Both the position numbers and the translations under genes were made by a program. Below are positions 6,372 through 14,046 of a stretch of DNA of 18,230 nt, piece after piece (the first letter of the stretch is position 1; each line of letters starts with the position of its first letter). Source of the DNA: LBZV01 sp000993855 (lineage in GTDB: Bacteria > Patescibacteriota > Microgenomatia > Curtissbacterales > GWA2-41-24); NCBI GenBank assembly GCA_964492425.1, contig CAZBKB010000019.1, positions 1-18,230 on the forward strand. The letters are read 5' to 3'. Under the pieces are notes generated by a model that saw only the letters and a program-made list of their open reading frames with translations, did not search any database and was not told the origin of the DNA.

Positions 6372-7874
6372 ATGAAGCTTGCAAATTATATTGAGGTGCG
6401 CAGCTGGCTTGAGGGCTTTATTCCCTTGGTATATGGGAAAGAGGAGTTGGGGCTGGCGCGGATCGAAAACCTCCTGAAAAAACTTGGGAATCCCCAAAAA
6501 AAGTTTAAATCCATCCATGTTGCCGGTACCAGCGGTAAGGGGTCAACGGCGTTTTATATTGCCAGATTGCTTCAATTTGCGGGTCCTGTCGCTCGCTCGT
6601 CCCATCCGACGTCCTCGGTTAGGATTAAATCGGTTGATATTCAAATTCCGAACCCTGACCTGTGGGCGCTCGATGGGACTCCCTCCGCTCGCGCCACCCG
6701 CAAAATAAAAATTGGTCTGCATGTTTCGCCGCATCTTGTCGATATCAGGGAGAGGATGCAGATCTTTGATAACAAGAAACAAGAAACAAGAAACAAGAAA
6801 CAAAAAGAGGATAATGCTATTTCGGTTAAACGGTTGGTTAGTTTGGTTAATGAAATAAAACCCGTTGTGGAAGCTATTGGCGTTTCCCAGCCGGAATTAT
6901 TGCCTTCTTATTTTGAAATTTTGGTGGCGATGAGTTTTTTGTACTTTGCCCAAGAAAAAGTTGACTGGGCAGTTGTGGAGGTAGGGCTTGGGGGGAGGTT
7001 GGATGCGACCAATGTCTTGCAACCACTGATTGCAGTGATTACTAATATTGGGCTAGACCACACTGAGATATTGGGCAATACCATCGAGAAAATTGCTTTT
7101 GAAAAGGCTGGAATTATTAAAACGAAAGTTCCAGTTGTGACAGGTGCTAAGGGAAAAGCGCTGGATATTATTATAAAAGAAGCAAAAAGTAAAAATGCAA
7201 AGTTGATCAATATATATACTCATAATGGAAAGTTAAACCCAACAATAGAGTCATATTTATCTGATAATGTCCCTTTTGATCTCTTTAGTTATGACCTATA
7301 TTCTGCAAAGCGGGAGTGTATTTTACTTGCTGTTTTGGGCGTGTTACAACTTGTGACTAATGTTGATGGACTGATTTTCAAAAGTCTAATTGAAAGCCAA
7401 TTTCCAGGAAGATTTGAAGTGATTGATAAAGGGGTAATACTTGACGGGGCACATAACGCTGACAAAATTAAAGCTTTAATCGAGATGGTTAAAGCTAAGC
7501 TAACAGACTACAGACTACAGACTACAGCAGTAGACGGTAAACTGTCGACAGTTGTCCTTGTCGTTGCTTTTAAAAAAGGAAAAGACTGGAAAGGGATGTT
7601 GGATATGCTGATTAAAAATTTACCGATAGAAAGAATAATAGCGACAGAATATATGGCGACAACGGATACAGGACGCGGGTCGAGTGTTGATGCGAGGGAG
7701 ATAGCAGAATATTTGACTAAAGACAAACGACTAACGACTAATGCAATTAAGAATTCGCAAGAGGCTGTAATTAACGCTTTATCAAAATGGAAAGAGGGTG
7801 GTCTCGTTCTGGTAACGGGATCACTTTATTTGGTTGGAGAAGCAAGGACGATGTGGGAGCTTCCAAATTTCTAA
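6372..7874 (+). CDS. folC: Folylpolyglutamate synthase / dihydrofolate synthase (Mur-ligase fold)
   Basis: A 500-residue cytoplasmic ATP-dependent ligase that adds glutamate to folates, of the FolC/Mur ligase family. Visible motifs: P-loop AGTSGKGST (about 50-58), the HVSPHLVDIRERMQI folate-region motif, VVEVGLGGRLDATNVLQP, NIGLDHTEILGNTIEKIAFE, and GRFEVIDKGVILDGAHNADK at the start of the C-terminal domain. It is longer than the usual 420-450 residues because of in-frame insertions. One of about 40 residues (GPVARSSHPTSS ... SARATRK) lies between the first helix and HVSPHL, and three heptamer-repeat segments (6772-6806, 7504-7524, 7714-7741) add low-complexity peptide. I choose ATG 6372 over the TTG at 6366, by homology and promoter spacing. 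Two broken copies of its start lie upstream at 5276 and 5350. Confidence 0.93.
   Translation: MKLANYIEVRSWLEGFIPLVYGKEELGLARIENLLKKLGNPQKKFKSIHVAGTSGKGSTAFYIARLLQFAGPVARSSHPTSSVRIKSVDIQIPNPDLWALDGTPSARATRKIKIGLHVSPHLVDIRERMQIFDNKKQETRNKKQKEDNAISVKRLVSLVNEIKPVVEAIGVSQPELLPSYFEILVAMSFLYFAQEKVDWAVVEVGLGGRLDATNVLQPLIAVITNIGLDHTEILGNTIEKIAFEKAGIIKTKVPVVTGAKGKALDIIIKEAKSKNAKLINIYTHNGKLNPTIESYLSDNVPFDLFSYDLYSAKRECILLAVLGVLQLVTNVDGLIFKSLIESQFPGRFEVIDKGVILDGAHNADKIKALIEMVKAKLTDYRLQTTAVDGKLSTVVLVVAFKKGKDWKGMLDMLIKNLPIERIIATEYMATTDTGRGSSVDAREIAEYLTKDKRLTTNAIKNSQEAVINALSKWKEGGLVLVTGSLYLVGEARTMWELPNF
6600..6678. repeat. Inverted repeat within in-frame folC insertion
   Basis: TCCCATC (6600-6606) is the exact reverse complement of GATGGGA (6672-6678). 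GCTCGC-rich flanks occur on both sides. The segment encodes the residues that standard FolC proteins lack, so it looks like a palindromic element inserted in frame. Confidence 0.45.
6772..6806. repeat. Heptamer tandem repeat (ACAAGAA) in folC
   Basis: Four perfect ACAAGAA units (6772-6799) are followed by one variant, ACAAAAA. The array adds a KKQETRNKKQK peptide in frame. Confidence 0.95.
7504..7524. repeat. Heptamer tandem repeat (CAGACTA) in folC
   Basis: Three perfect CAGACTA units, 21 bases, so the frame is kept. It encodes the DYRLQT segment before the VDGKLSTVVLVVAF strand. Confidence 0.95.
7714..7741. repeat. Heptamer tandem repeat (CGACTAA type) in folC
   Basis: TGACTAA, AGACAAA, CGACTAA and CGACTAA: four heptamers, the last two identical. 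They encode LTKDKRLTT near the folC C-terminus. Confidence 0.75.
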
Positions 7875-7884
7875 TTTCTTAAAA

Positions 7885-8358
7885 TCAGCGAACTTTTTTG
7901 TTTATTCGCATATCATTTGGAAATGCAATTCTTTTACCGTCCCTTTCGTCTATAAGGCCGTGAGGCCGAACTCTGTCGTCAATACTTGCGATTATTTGCT
8001 CAACACTGTAGGTTTGCAGATCTTTTGACCAGTAGATTGGTCCATCGGAAGTAGCAATGAGTTTGATTGCTCTTGGGTCGGCAAAAGTAGTATTGTCGTT
8101 TGGATCATCAGAGAATTCGGCTTTTAGAACGAGTAGCCCCTTTTTATCTGGTTCAATCGGTGCAATGGTAACAAGTTCGAATCCAAATCCTAAATCACCG
8201 GATTTGAACTGGACAATTTGTAGAGGAACATTCACAATGCCCCATTTTCTGGTGATATCGTCAAGATCAGTTAAAAGTTCAGAAGTCAAACCCTCGATGT
8301 TGGGGTCTTCTAAAATTTTGAATTTTTCTAACCCTGCTTGTTCGCATTCTTCAGACAT
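7885..8358 (-). CDS. Unknown 157-residue protein
   Basis: A minus-strand gene between folC (convergent, 10 bases from its stop) and pgk (divergent). It starts MSEECEQAGLEKFKILEDPN. No signal peptide or membrane helix is seen. The protein is acidic with beta-rich stretches (VPLQIVQFKSGDLGFGFELV, GLLVLKAEFSDDPNDNTTFA) and a charged C-terminus. A well-placed promoter (TTGAAA, 17 bases, TAAAAT) ends eight bases before the ATG, which supports a real gene. I do not recognise the family. No displaced folC or pgk fragments flank it, so there is no sign that it arrived like the other cargo. Confidence 0.65.
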   Translation of the reverse strand: MSEECEQAGLEKFKILEDPNIEGLTSELLTDLDDITRKWGIVNVPLQIVQFKSGDLGFGFELVTIAPIEPDKKGLLVLKAEFSDDPNDNTTFADPRAIKLIATSDGPIYWSKDLQTYSVEQIIASIDDRVRPHGLIDERDGKRIAFPNDMRINKKVR

Positions 8359-8366
8359 GGTTGAAG

Positions 8367-8395
8367 ATTTTAATCTTTCGACTCACTTTTTTCAA
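8367..8395 (-). promoter_or_regulatory. Promoter of the 157-residue gene (leaderless type)
   Basis: On the minus strand TTGAAA (8395-8390), a 17-base spacer and TAAAAT (8372-8367) end eight bases before ATG 8358. An AAGATT/AATCTT inverted repeat overlaps the -10 box. Confidence 0.6.
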
Positions 8396-8419
8396 GTTTA
8401 TACACTGGTGTAATAATAC

Positions 8420-8449
8420 TTGCCAGGTCTCTAAAAAATCCCGCATAAT
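8420..8449 (+). promoter_or_regulatory. pgk promoter (leaderless type)
   Basis: TTGCCA (8420-8425), an 18-base spacer, CATAAT (8444-8449), then seven bases to ATG 8457. No Shine-Dalgarno. It is divergent from the neighbouring promoter at 8367-8395. Confidence 0.55.
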
Positions 8450-8456
8450 TAAACTA

Positions 8457-9476
8457 ATGAAACTTCTTCGTGATCTTGACGTTTCTGGCAAGCGTGTGTT
8501 TGTACGGGCTGACCTTGATGTGCCGATAGATAAACCAGAAACCATAAACCAGAAACTAGAAACTGAAACTGCATCTAGGCTTACCAATTTAAAAGGGACT
8601 ATCGATTATCTTTTGCGCGAGAATGCGAAACAAGTTGTTATTGGCGGTCATATCGACAGGCCAAGCGGGCCCGATCCGCAAAAATCTACGAAACTATTGG
8701 TTGAGGCACTGTCCAATATTTTAGTGAGGGAAATTTCTTTTAAGGAAGACTTGGAAGGGGATGCAAGTGGGGAAATTGTACTTCTGGAAAACTTAAGGTT
8801 TTGGGAAGGCGAGACGCGAAATGACTTTGAGTTTGCAAAAAAACTTGCTAGTTTTGCAGATGTTTATGTCAATGAAGCGTTCGGAAATAGTCACCGCGGA
8901 CATGCCAGTATGGTTGCGCTGCCAGGAATCTTGCCGCATGCTGCGGGATTGCATTTGGAAGAAGAAGTTTATATGTTGACAAAAGTTTTGCAGATGCCTT
9001 CAAGGCCGTTTGTTGCTGTGGTAGGCGGTGCCAAAATGGAGACAAAACTTCCTCTTATCGAGCATTTATCAAAGATTTCACATCATGTGCTGATTGGCGG
9101 TGAGTTGCCTCTTGAAATTGAGAAATCTAAGAGAAAATTCGGAGAAAATGTTGTTGTTGCAAAACTTAATGATGATAAAAAGGATATCGATATTGAATCT
9201 GTGCATCAGTTTGTAAAATATATCCAAAGTGCAAAAACTGTTGTCTGGAACGGACCGATGGGTCTTTTTGAGGAGGGACATGAAACAGGGACAAGATCTA
9301 TTGCAAAGTCAATAGTTGAAAGTGGTGCTTTTTCTATTGCTGGTGGGGGGGAAACGGCACAATTTTTGGAAAAAGAAGGACTTCTCAGCCGTTTTTCGTT
9401 TGTTTCGGCAGGTGGTGGTGCAATGCTTGAGTTATTGGCAGGCAAAACTTTGCCGGGGATTGCTGCGCTTGAGTAG
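8457..9476 (+). CDS. pgk: Phosphoglycerate kinase
   Basis: This enzyme transfers phosphate between 1,3-bisphosphoglycerate and ADP in glycolysis, in the cytoplasm. Motifs: RVFVRADLDVP at the start, GGHIDRPSGP (variant of the GHLGRP loop), LLENLRFWEGE, VYVNEAFGNSHRGHASM, VAVVGGAKMETKLPLIEHL, VVWNGPMGLFE, AGGGETAQFL and SAGGGAMLELLAGKTLPG. It is 339 residues against the usual 390-400. The shortening falls mainly after LIGGELPLE, where the second-domain loop is reduced. A heptamer-repeat insertion (8532-8559) adds a KPETINQKLETET peptide in the first domain. I start at ATG 8457, the MKLLRDLDV start typical of the family; upstream in-frame codons read unlike protein. The ATPase gene follows six bases later and is probably cotranscribed. 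Confidence 0.93.
   Translation: MKLLRDLDVSGKRVFVRADLDVPIDKPETINQKLETETASRLTNLKGTIDYLLRENAKQVVIGGHIDRPSGPDPQKSTKLLVEALSNILVREISFKEDLEGDASGEIVLLENLRFWEGETRNDFEFAKKLASFADVYVNEAFGNSHRGHASMVALPGILPHAAGLHLEEEVYMLTKVLQMPSRPFVAVVGGAKMETKLPLIEHLSKISHHVLIGGELPLEIEKSKRKFGENVVVAKLNDDKKDIDIESVHQFVKYIQSAKTVVWNGPMGLFEEGHETGTRSIAKSIVESGAFSIAGGGETAQFLEKEGLLSRFSFVSAGGGAMLELLAGKTLPGIAALE
8532..8571. repeat. Heptamer tandem repeat (AAACCAG) in pgk
   Basis: AAACCAG, AAACCAT, AAACCAG and AAACTAG (8532-8559) are followed by two shortened AAACTG units. The array inserts a polar, low-complexity loop in frame in the first PGK domain. Confidence 0.85.
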
Positions 9477-9482
9477 AATAGA

Positions 9483-12098
9483 ATGACTGCCCAAATGAAT
9501 TGGTATAAAAAATCTTCCAAAGAAGTATTAGGAAAGTTTAAGGTAAATCTTGAGAAAGGCCTTTCCTCCCGTGATGTTAGTGATAGGCTAAAGCAATATG
9601 GGCCGAATATTTTGGCTCGAGAGAAAAAAGAAACTATCCTTGGCCTTTTCATTCGCCAATTTAAAAGTCCTCTGATTTATATTCTTCTGGTTGCTGCAAT
9701 TCTGGTCTTACTGTTAGGAGATTTTGTCGATGCACTGGTGATAATGGCAGTTATTACCATTAATTCTATCGTCGGGACCGTTCAGGAAGGTAGAGCTAGA
9801 AATTCACTCAATAGACTTAGAAGTTTAACAAGGCATAAGGCGCTAGTAAGACGTGATGGTGATGAGTTGTTAATTTCTGCGGAGGATATTGTTCCCGGGG
9901 ATATCTTGATTTTAAAAGAAGGAGACCGCGTTGGTGCGGACGGGCGGATTGTGCGGTCTGAGACTTTAAAAATTGATGAATCAGTAATGACTGGAGAAGC
10001 ATACGTTTCCCTAAAGAGTGAAAAAGTAATCAAAAAAGAAGGCCTAATCGTTGGGGACCAAGTCAATATGGTTTTTTCTGGGACCAGTGTTGTTGCAGGG
10101 TATGGTGAGGTGGTGGTAGTTGCAACTGGTTTCGAAAGTAAACTCGGGGAAATTTCCAAAGAGATAAAAGAGACTTCCTCTGTCCCTTTACCTTTGCAGC
10201 AGAAGGTTATGGAACTTACGCATTTTATAGCTCTTGCTGTTTTTGCAATTGCCATTTTTATCTTTGTTGTTGGAATTTTGAGAGGGATTGAGCCGCTTGA
10301 AATGCTTTCTGCTGCGATTGCGACTGTAGTTTCTTTGATTCCGGAAGGTTTGCCGATTGCAGTGACTATTGTTTTGGCGCGCGGAGTGTGGCGCATGGCG
10401 CGGGCTCGCGCAATAGTGCGGCAAATGGCCGCAGTTGAGGCGATGGGTAATGCGGACACACTTTTAGTTGATAAGACAGGAACTTTGACGACAGGCAAGA
10501 TGGTTATAAGACGAGTTTTATTTTGCGGTGAGAGATTCGAAGTGACTGGCGAAGGGTATGAACCGGTTGGAAGTATTGAGTCGAAGATGAAAGTTGGGAT
10601 TGGGGATTTGATTGGAAATTTAAAGGAAATCATGGCTCCAGTCTACTTGTCTCTTAAGGCAGATGTCGTAAAAGATGAACACCACGGGTGGCGACCTTCT
10701 GGTGATCCCACTGAGGTCGCAATTGCTGTTTTATGCCGGAAATTAGGTTTGTCCCGGGAAAAACTTGAGGAGGAATTCAAGACCGTTTTTACCAAGCCGT
10801 TTGACAGCGAGAGGAGATTTATAGAAGCGTCTTTTGCTGAGGGAAAGAAAGACTGGCATGTTTTTGTTGGAGCACCAGATTTTCTTGGCAAGCATTTGGG
10901 TGTAGGCCATGATTTGCTGCAAAACTCACATGAGTTGGCAAAAGAAGGATTGAGAGTCATTGGGGTTGCGGTCTTTTCCGGGGATAGAAAACTTGCAGGT
11001 TCGTGTCTTTTGGCAATTGACGAGGAGATAAGAGAAGAGGTATCAGGTTCAATTTTAGAGGCTAAAAATGCCGGCTTTAATGTTGTCATGCTGACAGGTG
11101 ACTACGGGGAAACTGCAAAAGAGATTGCCAGGAATGTTGGGATTTACAAAGATGGAGACGGGATTTTGGCAGGTGTTGAAGTAGAAAGGTTAGGAGTTCG
11201 ACAGATTGCAGAAAAATTGAAGACTGTTTCTGTTTTTGCCCGCATTTCGCCGGAACATAAATTAAAAATTGTTAAGGCATATCAATTATTGGGTAAAGTT
11301 TGTGTCATGACCGGGGATGGGGTGAACGATGCGCCGGCGCTTCAGGCTGCAAATCTGGGAATTGCTTTGGGTTCCGGGACTCAGGTCGCCAAAGACAGTG
11401 CGGATATCGTTTTGGTTGATGATAATTTTAAAACGATTGTAGAGGCGATTTCAGAAGGTAGGGCTATTTATCTAACACTGAAAAAAGTCATACTTTATCT
11501 TTTTTCGACTAGCTTTGCTGAGGTTATAGTTTTGGCTGTAGCCATAGCTGTAGGGTTACCACTACCCCTGGTAGCTGTTCAGATTATTTGGCTTAACTTT
11601 GTAACAGACGGGTTTTTTGTAGTGGCTTTGGCACAGCAAAAAACAAAACAGGGATTAATTTCCAAGGAAGAAGTGCAAAGTGACAAATTGGTTGATAATT
11701 TTATGGTCCTAAGGATTATTTCAATGGGTGTTTCGATGACTGTTGCGCTTCCTGTTTTTTATTATTATTTAGGGAATCATTCGCTTGAATACGCAAGAAC
11801 TATGGCACTTTTGGTGCTTGCGGTGACCCAATGGTTTAACTCTTTAAATGTGAGGTCCAGATATTTGTCGATTTTTAGGAAAGGGATAGATAACCCTTAT
11901 ATGATTTTTTCGTTTGTCGCTGTTTCTATTTTGCAGTATTTAATTATAGGAACAGCGTGGGGGAATAGGGTTATGCACACAACAGGAATTTCTTTTAATG
12001 ATTGGGTTTTGGGGATAGTATTGGCAACCTCTGTTATTTGGGTGGAGGAGGCGAGGAAAATACTTTTCAAGGTAAAAGTTCAAAGAATTTTGAGCTAA
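9483..12098 (+). CDS. P-type cation-transporting ATPase (P2, Ca2+-ATPase-like)
   Basis: An 871-residue membrane ATPase. Order: cation-ATPase N-terminal segment (1-55), two membrane helices (about 60-100), actuator domain with MTGEA (169-173; TGE retained), helices M3-M4 with IPEGLP (286-291), phosphorylation site DKTGTLT (D330), nucleotide domain with KPFDSERR, hinge TGDGVNDAPAL (about 610-620), then six C-terminal helices. M6 has NFVTDG near residue 705, and M5 retains a Glu (SFAEV). Together with the M4 Glu these match the P2A-type Ca2+ site (family knowledge), so Ca2+ export is the likeliest role; another divalent or alkali cation cannot be excluded. The length is normal for the family. 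It lies six bases after pgk with no Shine-Dalgarno. Confidence 0.9.
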   Translation: MTAQMNWYKKSSKEVLGKFKVNLEKGLSSRDVSDRLKQYGPNILAREKKETILGLFIRQFKSPLIYILLVAAILVLLLGDFVDALVIMAVITINSIVGTVQEGRARNSLNRLRSLTRHKALVRRDGDELLISAEDIVPGDILILKEGDRVGADGRIVRSETLKIDESVMTGEAYVSLKSEKVIKKEGLIVGDQVNMVFSGTSVVAGYGEVVVVATGFESKLGEISKEIKETSSVPLPLQQKVMELTHFIALAVFAIAIFIFVVGILRGIEPLEMLSAAIATVVSLIPEGLPIAVTIVLARGVWRMARARAIVRQMAAVEAMGNADTLLVDKTGTLTTGKMVIRRVLFCGERFEVTGEGYEPVGSIESKMKVGIGDLIGNLKEIMAPVYLSLKADVVKDEHHGWRPSGDPTEVAIAVLCRKLGLSREKLEEEFKTVFTKPFDSERRFIEASFAEGKKDWHVFVGAPDFLGKHLGVGHDLLQNSHELAKEGLRVIGVAVFSGDRKLAGSCLLAIDEEIREEVSGSILEAKNAGFNVVMLTGDYGETAKEIARNVGIYKDGDGILAGVEVERLGVRQIAEKLKTVSVFARISPEHKLKIVKAYQLLGKVCVMTGDGVNDAPALQAANLGIALGSGTQVAKDSADIVLVDDNFKTIVEAISEGRAIYLTLKKVILYLFSTSFAEVIVLAVAIAVGLPLPLVAVQIIWLNFVTDGFFVVALAQQKTKQGLISKEEVQSDKLVDNFMVLRIISMGVSMTVALPVFYYYLGNHSLEYARTMALLVLAVTQWFNSLNVRSRYLSIFRKGIDNPYMIFSFVAVSILQYLIIGTAWGNRVMHTTGISFNDWVLGIVLATSVIWVEEARKILFKVKVQRILS

Positions 12099-12134
12099 TC
12101 GCAAGTGTTGCTTAGGAGTTTGTTTTCGAGCTAG

Positions 12135-12146
12135 ACTGTATACAGT
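12135..12146. promoter_or_regulatory. 12-bp palindrome upstream of the displaced gapdh start
   Basis: ACTGTATACAGT is perfectly self-complementary, 17 bases before ATG 12164. It may have been an operator or promoter part of the old gapdh start. TTGCTT (12108-12113) and TAGACT (12132-12137) with an 18-base spacer are a possible but weak promoter. Confidence 0.3.
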
Positions 12147-12163
12147 AGATTGTAGATAAAATT

Positions 12164-12226
12164 ATGATAAAGGTTGCTATTAACGGATTCGGGAGAATTG
12201 GCAGGCAGGCGTTTAAGGTGTGGTTC
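12164..12226 (+). pseudogene. Displaced 5' end of gapdh (21 codons)
   Basis: From ATG 12164 the frame reads MIKVAINGFGRIGRQAFKVW then F, identical to the first 21 residues of the intact gapdh at 12944 except residue 2. Homology stops abruptly after the TTC codon, and the frame closes five codons later. Twelve of the 21 codons differ synonymously from the intact gene and only one differs in amino acid. That pattern is expected of two functional homologues from diverged lineages, not of a decaying internal duplicate. The RHH/PIN module lies between this fragment and the intact gene. I infer that this is the former gapdh start, cut off by the cargo. Confidence 0.9.
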
Positions 12227-12240
12227 GGGGTATTAACTTC

Positions 12241-12277
12241 TTGATTTTTAACTCAATTTCTGTAATACTAGTATTAC
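12241..12277 (+). promoter_or_regulatory. Promoter and 16-bp palindromic operator of RHH/PIN module
   Basis: TTGATT (12241-12246), a 16-base spacer and TAATAC (12263-12268) lie just before ATG 12279. GTAATACTAGTATTAC (12262-12277) is a perfect palindrome covering the -10 box and ending one base before the start codon. A further half-site, GTAATAC, lies in the first codons (12286-12292). This is a plausible autorepression site for the RHH antitoxin. Confidence 0.7.
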
Positions 12278-12278
12278 T

Positions 12279-12521
12279 ATGAATCGTAATACGCAGGTGC
12301 TTTCGGTTTCTCTAGACCCAGAAGTTTATAAGCAGTTAGACAGACTCTCAAAACTTCAAAGAAAGAGTAAAAGTCGGTTGGTGGGGGATATGATTCAGAA
12401 ATACAGTGTCAGTGATTTTAAGAAACGTTGGGCTAAAATTCGTAAAAAGGGTGATGAGGTAAGAAAAAAGTACAATTTTAAGACTGAGGACGAGCTTTTT
12501 GAGTATATCCACGGTGATTAA
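12279..12521 (+). CDS. Ribbon-helix-helix antitoxin
   Basis: An 80-residue protein. The N-terminus, QVLSVSLDPEVYKQLDRLSK then SKSRLVGDMIQKY, is a clear ribbon-helix-helix (CopG/MetJ-like) DNA-binding domain. The charged C-terminus (KKRWAKIRKKGDEVRKKYNF ... FEYIHGD) would wrap the toxin. The following PIN gene starts at a GTG overlapping this stop by eight bases, so translation is coupled. It probably represses its own promoter through the palindrome at 12262-12277. The pair is cargo between a displaced and an intact gapdh start. Confidence 0.85.
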   Translation: MNRNTQVLSVSLDPEVYKQLDRLSKLQRKSKSRLVGDMIQKYSVSDFKKRWAKIRKKGDEVRKKYNFKTEDELFEYIHGD

Positions 12522-12924
12522 GGTCTGTATAGACACTAACGTATTTATATCTGCGGAAATGTTTGGTGGTGTTTGTGATGAGGTTCTTGATTTAGTGATC
12601 GAGCGCAAGATAAAGAATGTTGTGTCACTTTCTATTCTGATTGAGACTGCTAAGGTTCTCGATAAGAAGTTTAACTATACAGAAGAAGAAATTAAGGAAA
12701 ATCTTAGTCTGATCTCAGATATTTCTACTTATATTGAGCCTAAAAAGAAAATAAAGGCTTTGTCTTATAGTCCAGATAATGAAATATTGTCTTGTGCTGT
12801 TGTAGGAGAGGCAGACTACATAATTACTGGTGATAAAAAACATTTATTAAAGCTTAAAGAATACGAAGGGATAAAGATTGTAAGCCCGAGCGAATTTTTG
12901 AAGGTGTTTGCTAAAGCTAGTTAA
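12514..12924 (+). CDS. PIN-domain toxin (ribonuclease)
   Basis: A 136-residue PIN protein. The conserved acidic residues of the metal site are visible: D7 in VCIDTN, E44 in ILIETAKVL, D88 in SPDNEILSCAV, and D101/D107 in ADYIITGD. It resembles the COG1569-type PIN toxins found beside RHH antitoxins, and is expected to cleave RNA. I choose GTG 12514, overlapping the antitoxin stop (GTGATTAA), because the family begins right at the first strand (VIKVCIDTN); a TTG at 12499 is an alternative. The gene ends 19 bases before the intact gapdh start. Confidence 0.87.
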   Translation: MIKVCIDTNVFISAEMFGGVCDEVLDLVIERKIKNVVSLSILIETAKVLDKKFNYTEEEIKENLSLISDISTYIEPKKKIKALSYSPDNEILSCAVVGEADYIITGDKKHLLKLKEYEGIKIVSPSEFLKVFAKAS

Positions 12925-12943
12925 AAGTTGATAAGGTGAAGGT

Positions 12944-14017
12944 ATGTTGAAAGTTGCAATTAATGGTTTTGGTAGGATCGGCAGACAAGCATTTAAGGTG
13001 TGGTTTGATAAACACCAGGAGGAGGCGCAGATTGTGGCAGTTAATGATTTGACCGATGCTACGGTTTTGGCGCACCTTTTAAAATATGATTCCGTATACG
13101 GCAGATGGGAGCGGGAAATAAAGGCTAAGAGTTTTGTCGGGGATGCCTCCTCCTTCGCTAAAGCTATGGAGGACAAGAAAGACGGAGAGGCGGTTGGAAA
13201 TATATCGGTTGACCGAGTTGATATCGCCACATATGCCACAAAAGACCCCGCAAAACTCCCATGGAAGGCTCTGGGGATAGACGTGGTGATTGAGTCGACG
13301 GGGCGGTTTACCAAGCGAGAAGATGCCGGCAAACATATTACGGCGGGCGCCAAGAAAGTTGTAATAAGTGCACCGGGAAAAGAAACGCCGACATTCTTAA
13401 TTGGTGTAAACGATGATACCTACAAGGGTGAGGACGTAATTAATAACGCATCTTGCACAACTAATTGCATCTCTCCTGTTGCAAAGGTCATAAATGAGGC
13501 GTTTGGGATTAAAAAGGCGATGATGACAACCGTGCATGCGGTGACTGCCGAGCAAAACTTGGTCGACGGCCCGCCGCCGGGAGGAAAAGCCAATGATTTG
13601 AGGAGGGCGCGGGCAGGTTATATTAATATTATCCCGACAACCACTGGTGCCGCAGTGGCGACAACAGAGGCGATACCCGAGCTTAAGGGAAAGTTTGATG
13701 GGGTAGCGTTGCGTGTGCCGGTTGCGGTTGGGTCGATTTCCGACATTACGTTTCTTTTGGAAAAAACTGTGACGGTTGAGCAAATAAATAACTCACTTAT
13801 GGAGGCCTCTAAAAAAATGCCCGGGATACTGGCCGTTTCCAATGAACCGTTGGTTTCAACGGATATTATTGGCAGAAGCGAATCATCGATAGTTGATTTA
13901 TCGCTAACGCAAGTGGTTGACGGCGACATGGTCAAAGTTTTTGCCTGGTACGACAACGAATACGGATACTCGAATCGATTAATAGAACAAGTTATTCAGG
14001 TAGGAAATTACTCGTAA
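12944..14017 (+). CDS. gap: Glyceraldehyde-3-phosphate dehydrogenase
   Basis: A glycolytic NAD(P)-dependent dehydrogenase of 357 residues. Rossmann motif INGFGRIGR at the start, catalytic Cys171 in NASCTTNC, His198 in TTVHAV, PTTTGAA and RVPVAVGSISDITF in the catalytic domain, and WYDNEYGYSNR near the end. It exceeds the usual 330-340 residues because of an in-frame palindromic insertion giving ASSFAKAMEDKKDGEAVG (about 68-85). The ribosome site AAGGTGAAGG precedes ATG 12944. A second copy of its 5' end lies at 12164, and four copies of its 3' end lie at 14702-15263, so both termini appear to have been replaced by incoming DNA. Only this copy is complete. Confidence 0.95.
   Translation: MLKVAINGFGRIGRQAFKVWFDKHQEEAQIVAVNDLTDATVLAHLLKYDSVYGRWEREIKAKSFVGDASSFAKAMEDKKDGEAVGNISVDRVDIATYATKDPAKLPWKALGIDVVIESTGRFTKREDAGKHITAGAKKVVISAPGKETPTFLIGVNDDTYKGEDVINNASCTTNCISPVAKVINEAFGIKKAMMTTVHAVTAEQNLVDGPPPGGKANDLRRARAGYINIIPTTTGAAVATTEAIPELKGKFDGVALRVPVAVGSISDITFLLEKTVTVEQINNSLMEASKKMPGILAVSNEPLVSTDIIGRSESSIVDLSLTQVVDGDMVKVFAWYDNEYGYSNRLIEQVIQVGNYS
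13147..13174. repeat. Palindromic in-frame insertion in gapdh
   Basis: CTCC ... GGAG flank a core TTCGCTAAAGCTAT, giving an imperfect palindrome that encodes SSFAKAMED. Related to the element at 5308-5336. It reads like a Rickettsia-palindromic-element style insertion that remains translatable. Confidence 0.6.
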
Positions 14018-14046
14018 CTTTGTAATTCAGCAAAGCAAGGGCAAAT

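Noticed and set aside
6294..6518. N-terminal extension of the NUMOD3 protein
   Set aside because: The extension is antisense to the conserved folC start and to its promoter. The ATG at 6293 gives a sensible protein start.
7868..7882. folC stop region (TTTC-TAA-TTTCTT) as another boundary motif
   Set aside because: It lacks the TTTGC core, and no displaced folC 3' end or cargo boundary lies beside it.
9782..10633. A 283-codon open frame on the minus strand, opposite the P-type ATPase gene
   Set aside because: The plus strand carries unmistakable ATPase motifs throughout. The antisense frame is low-complexity (Ser/Thr/Pro/Lys rich), as expected of a shadow frame.
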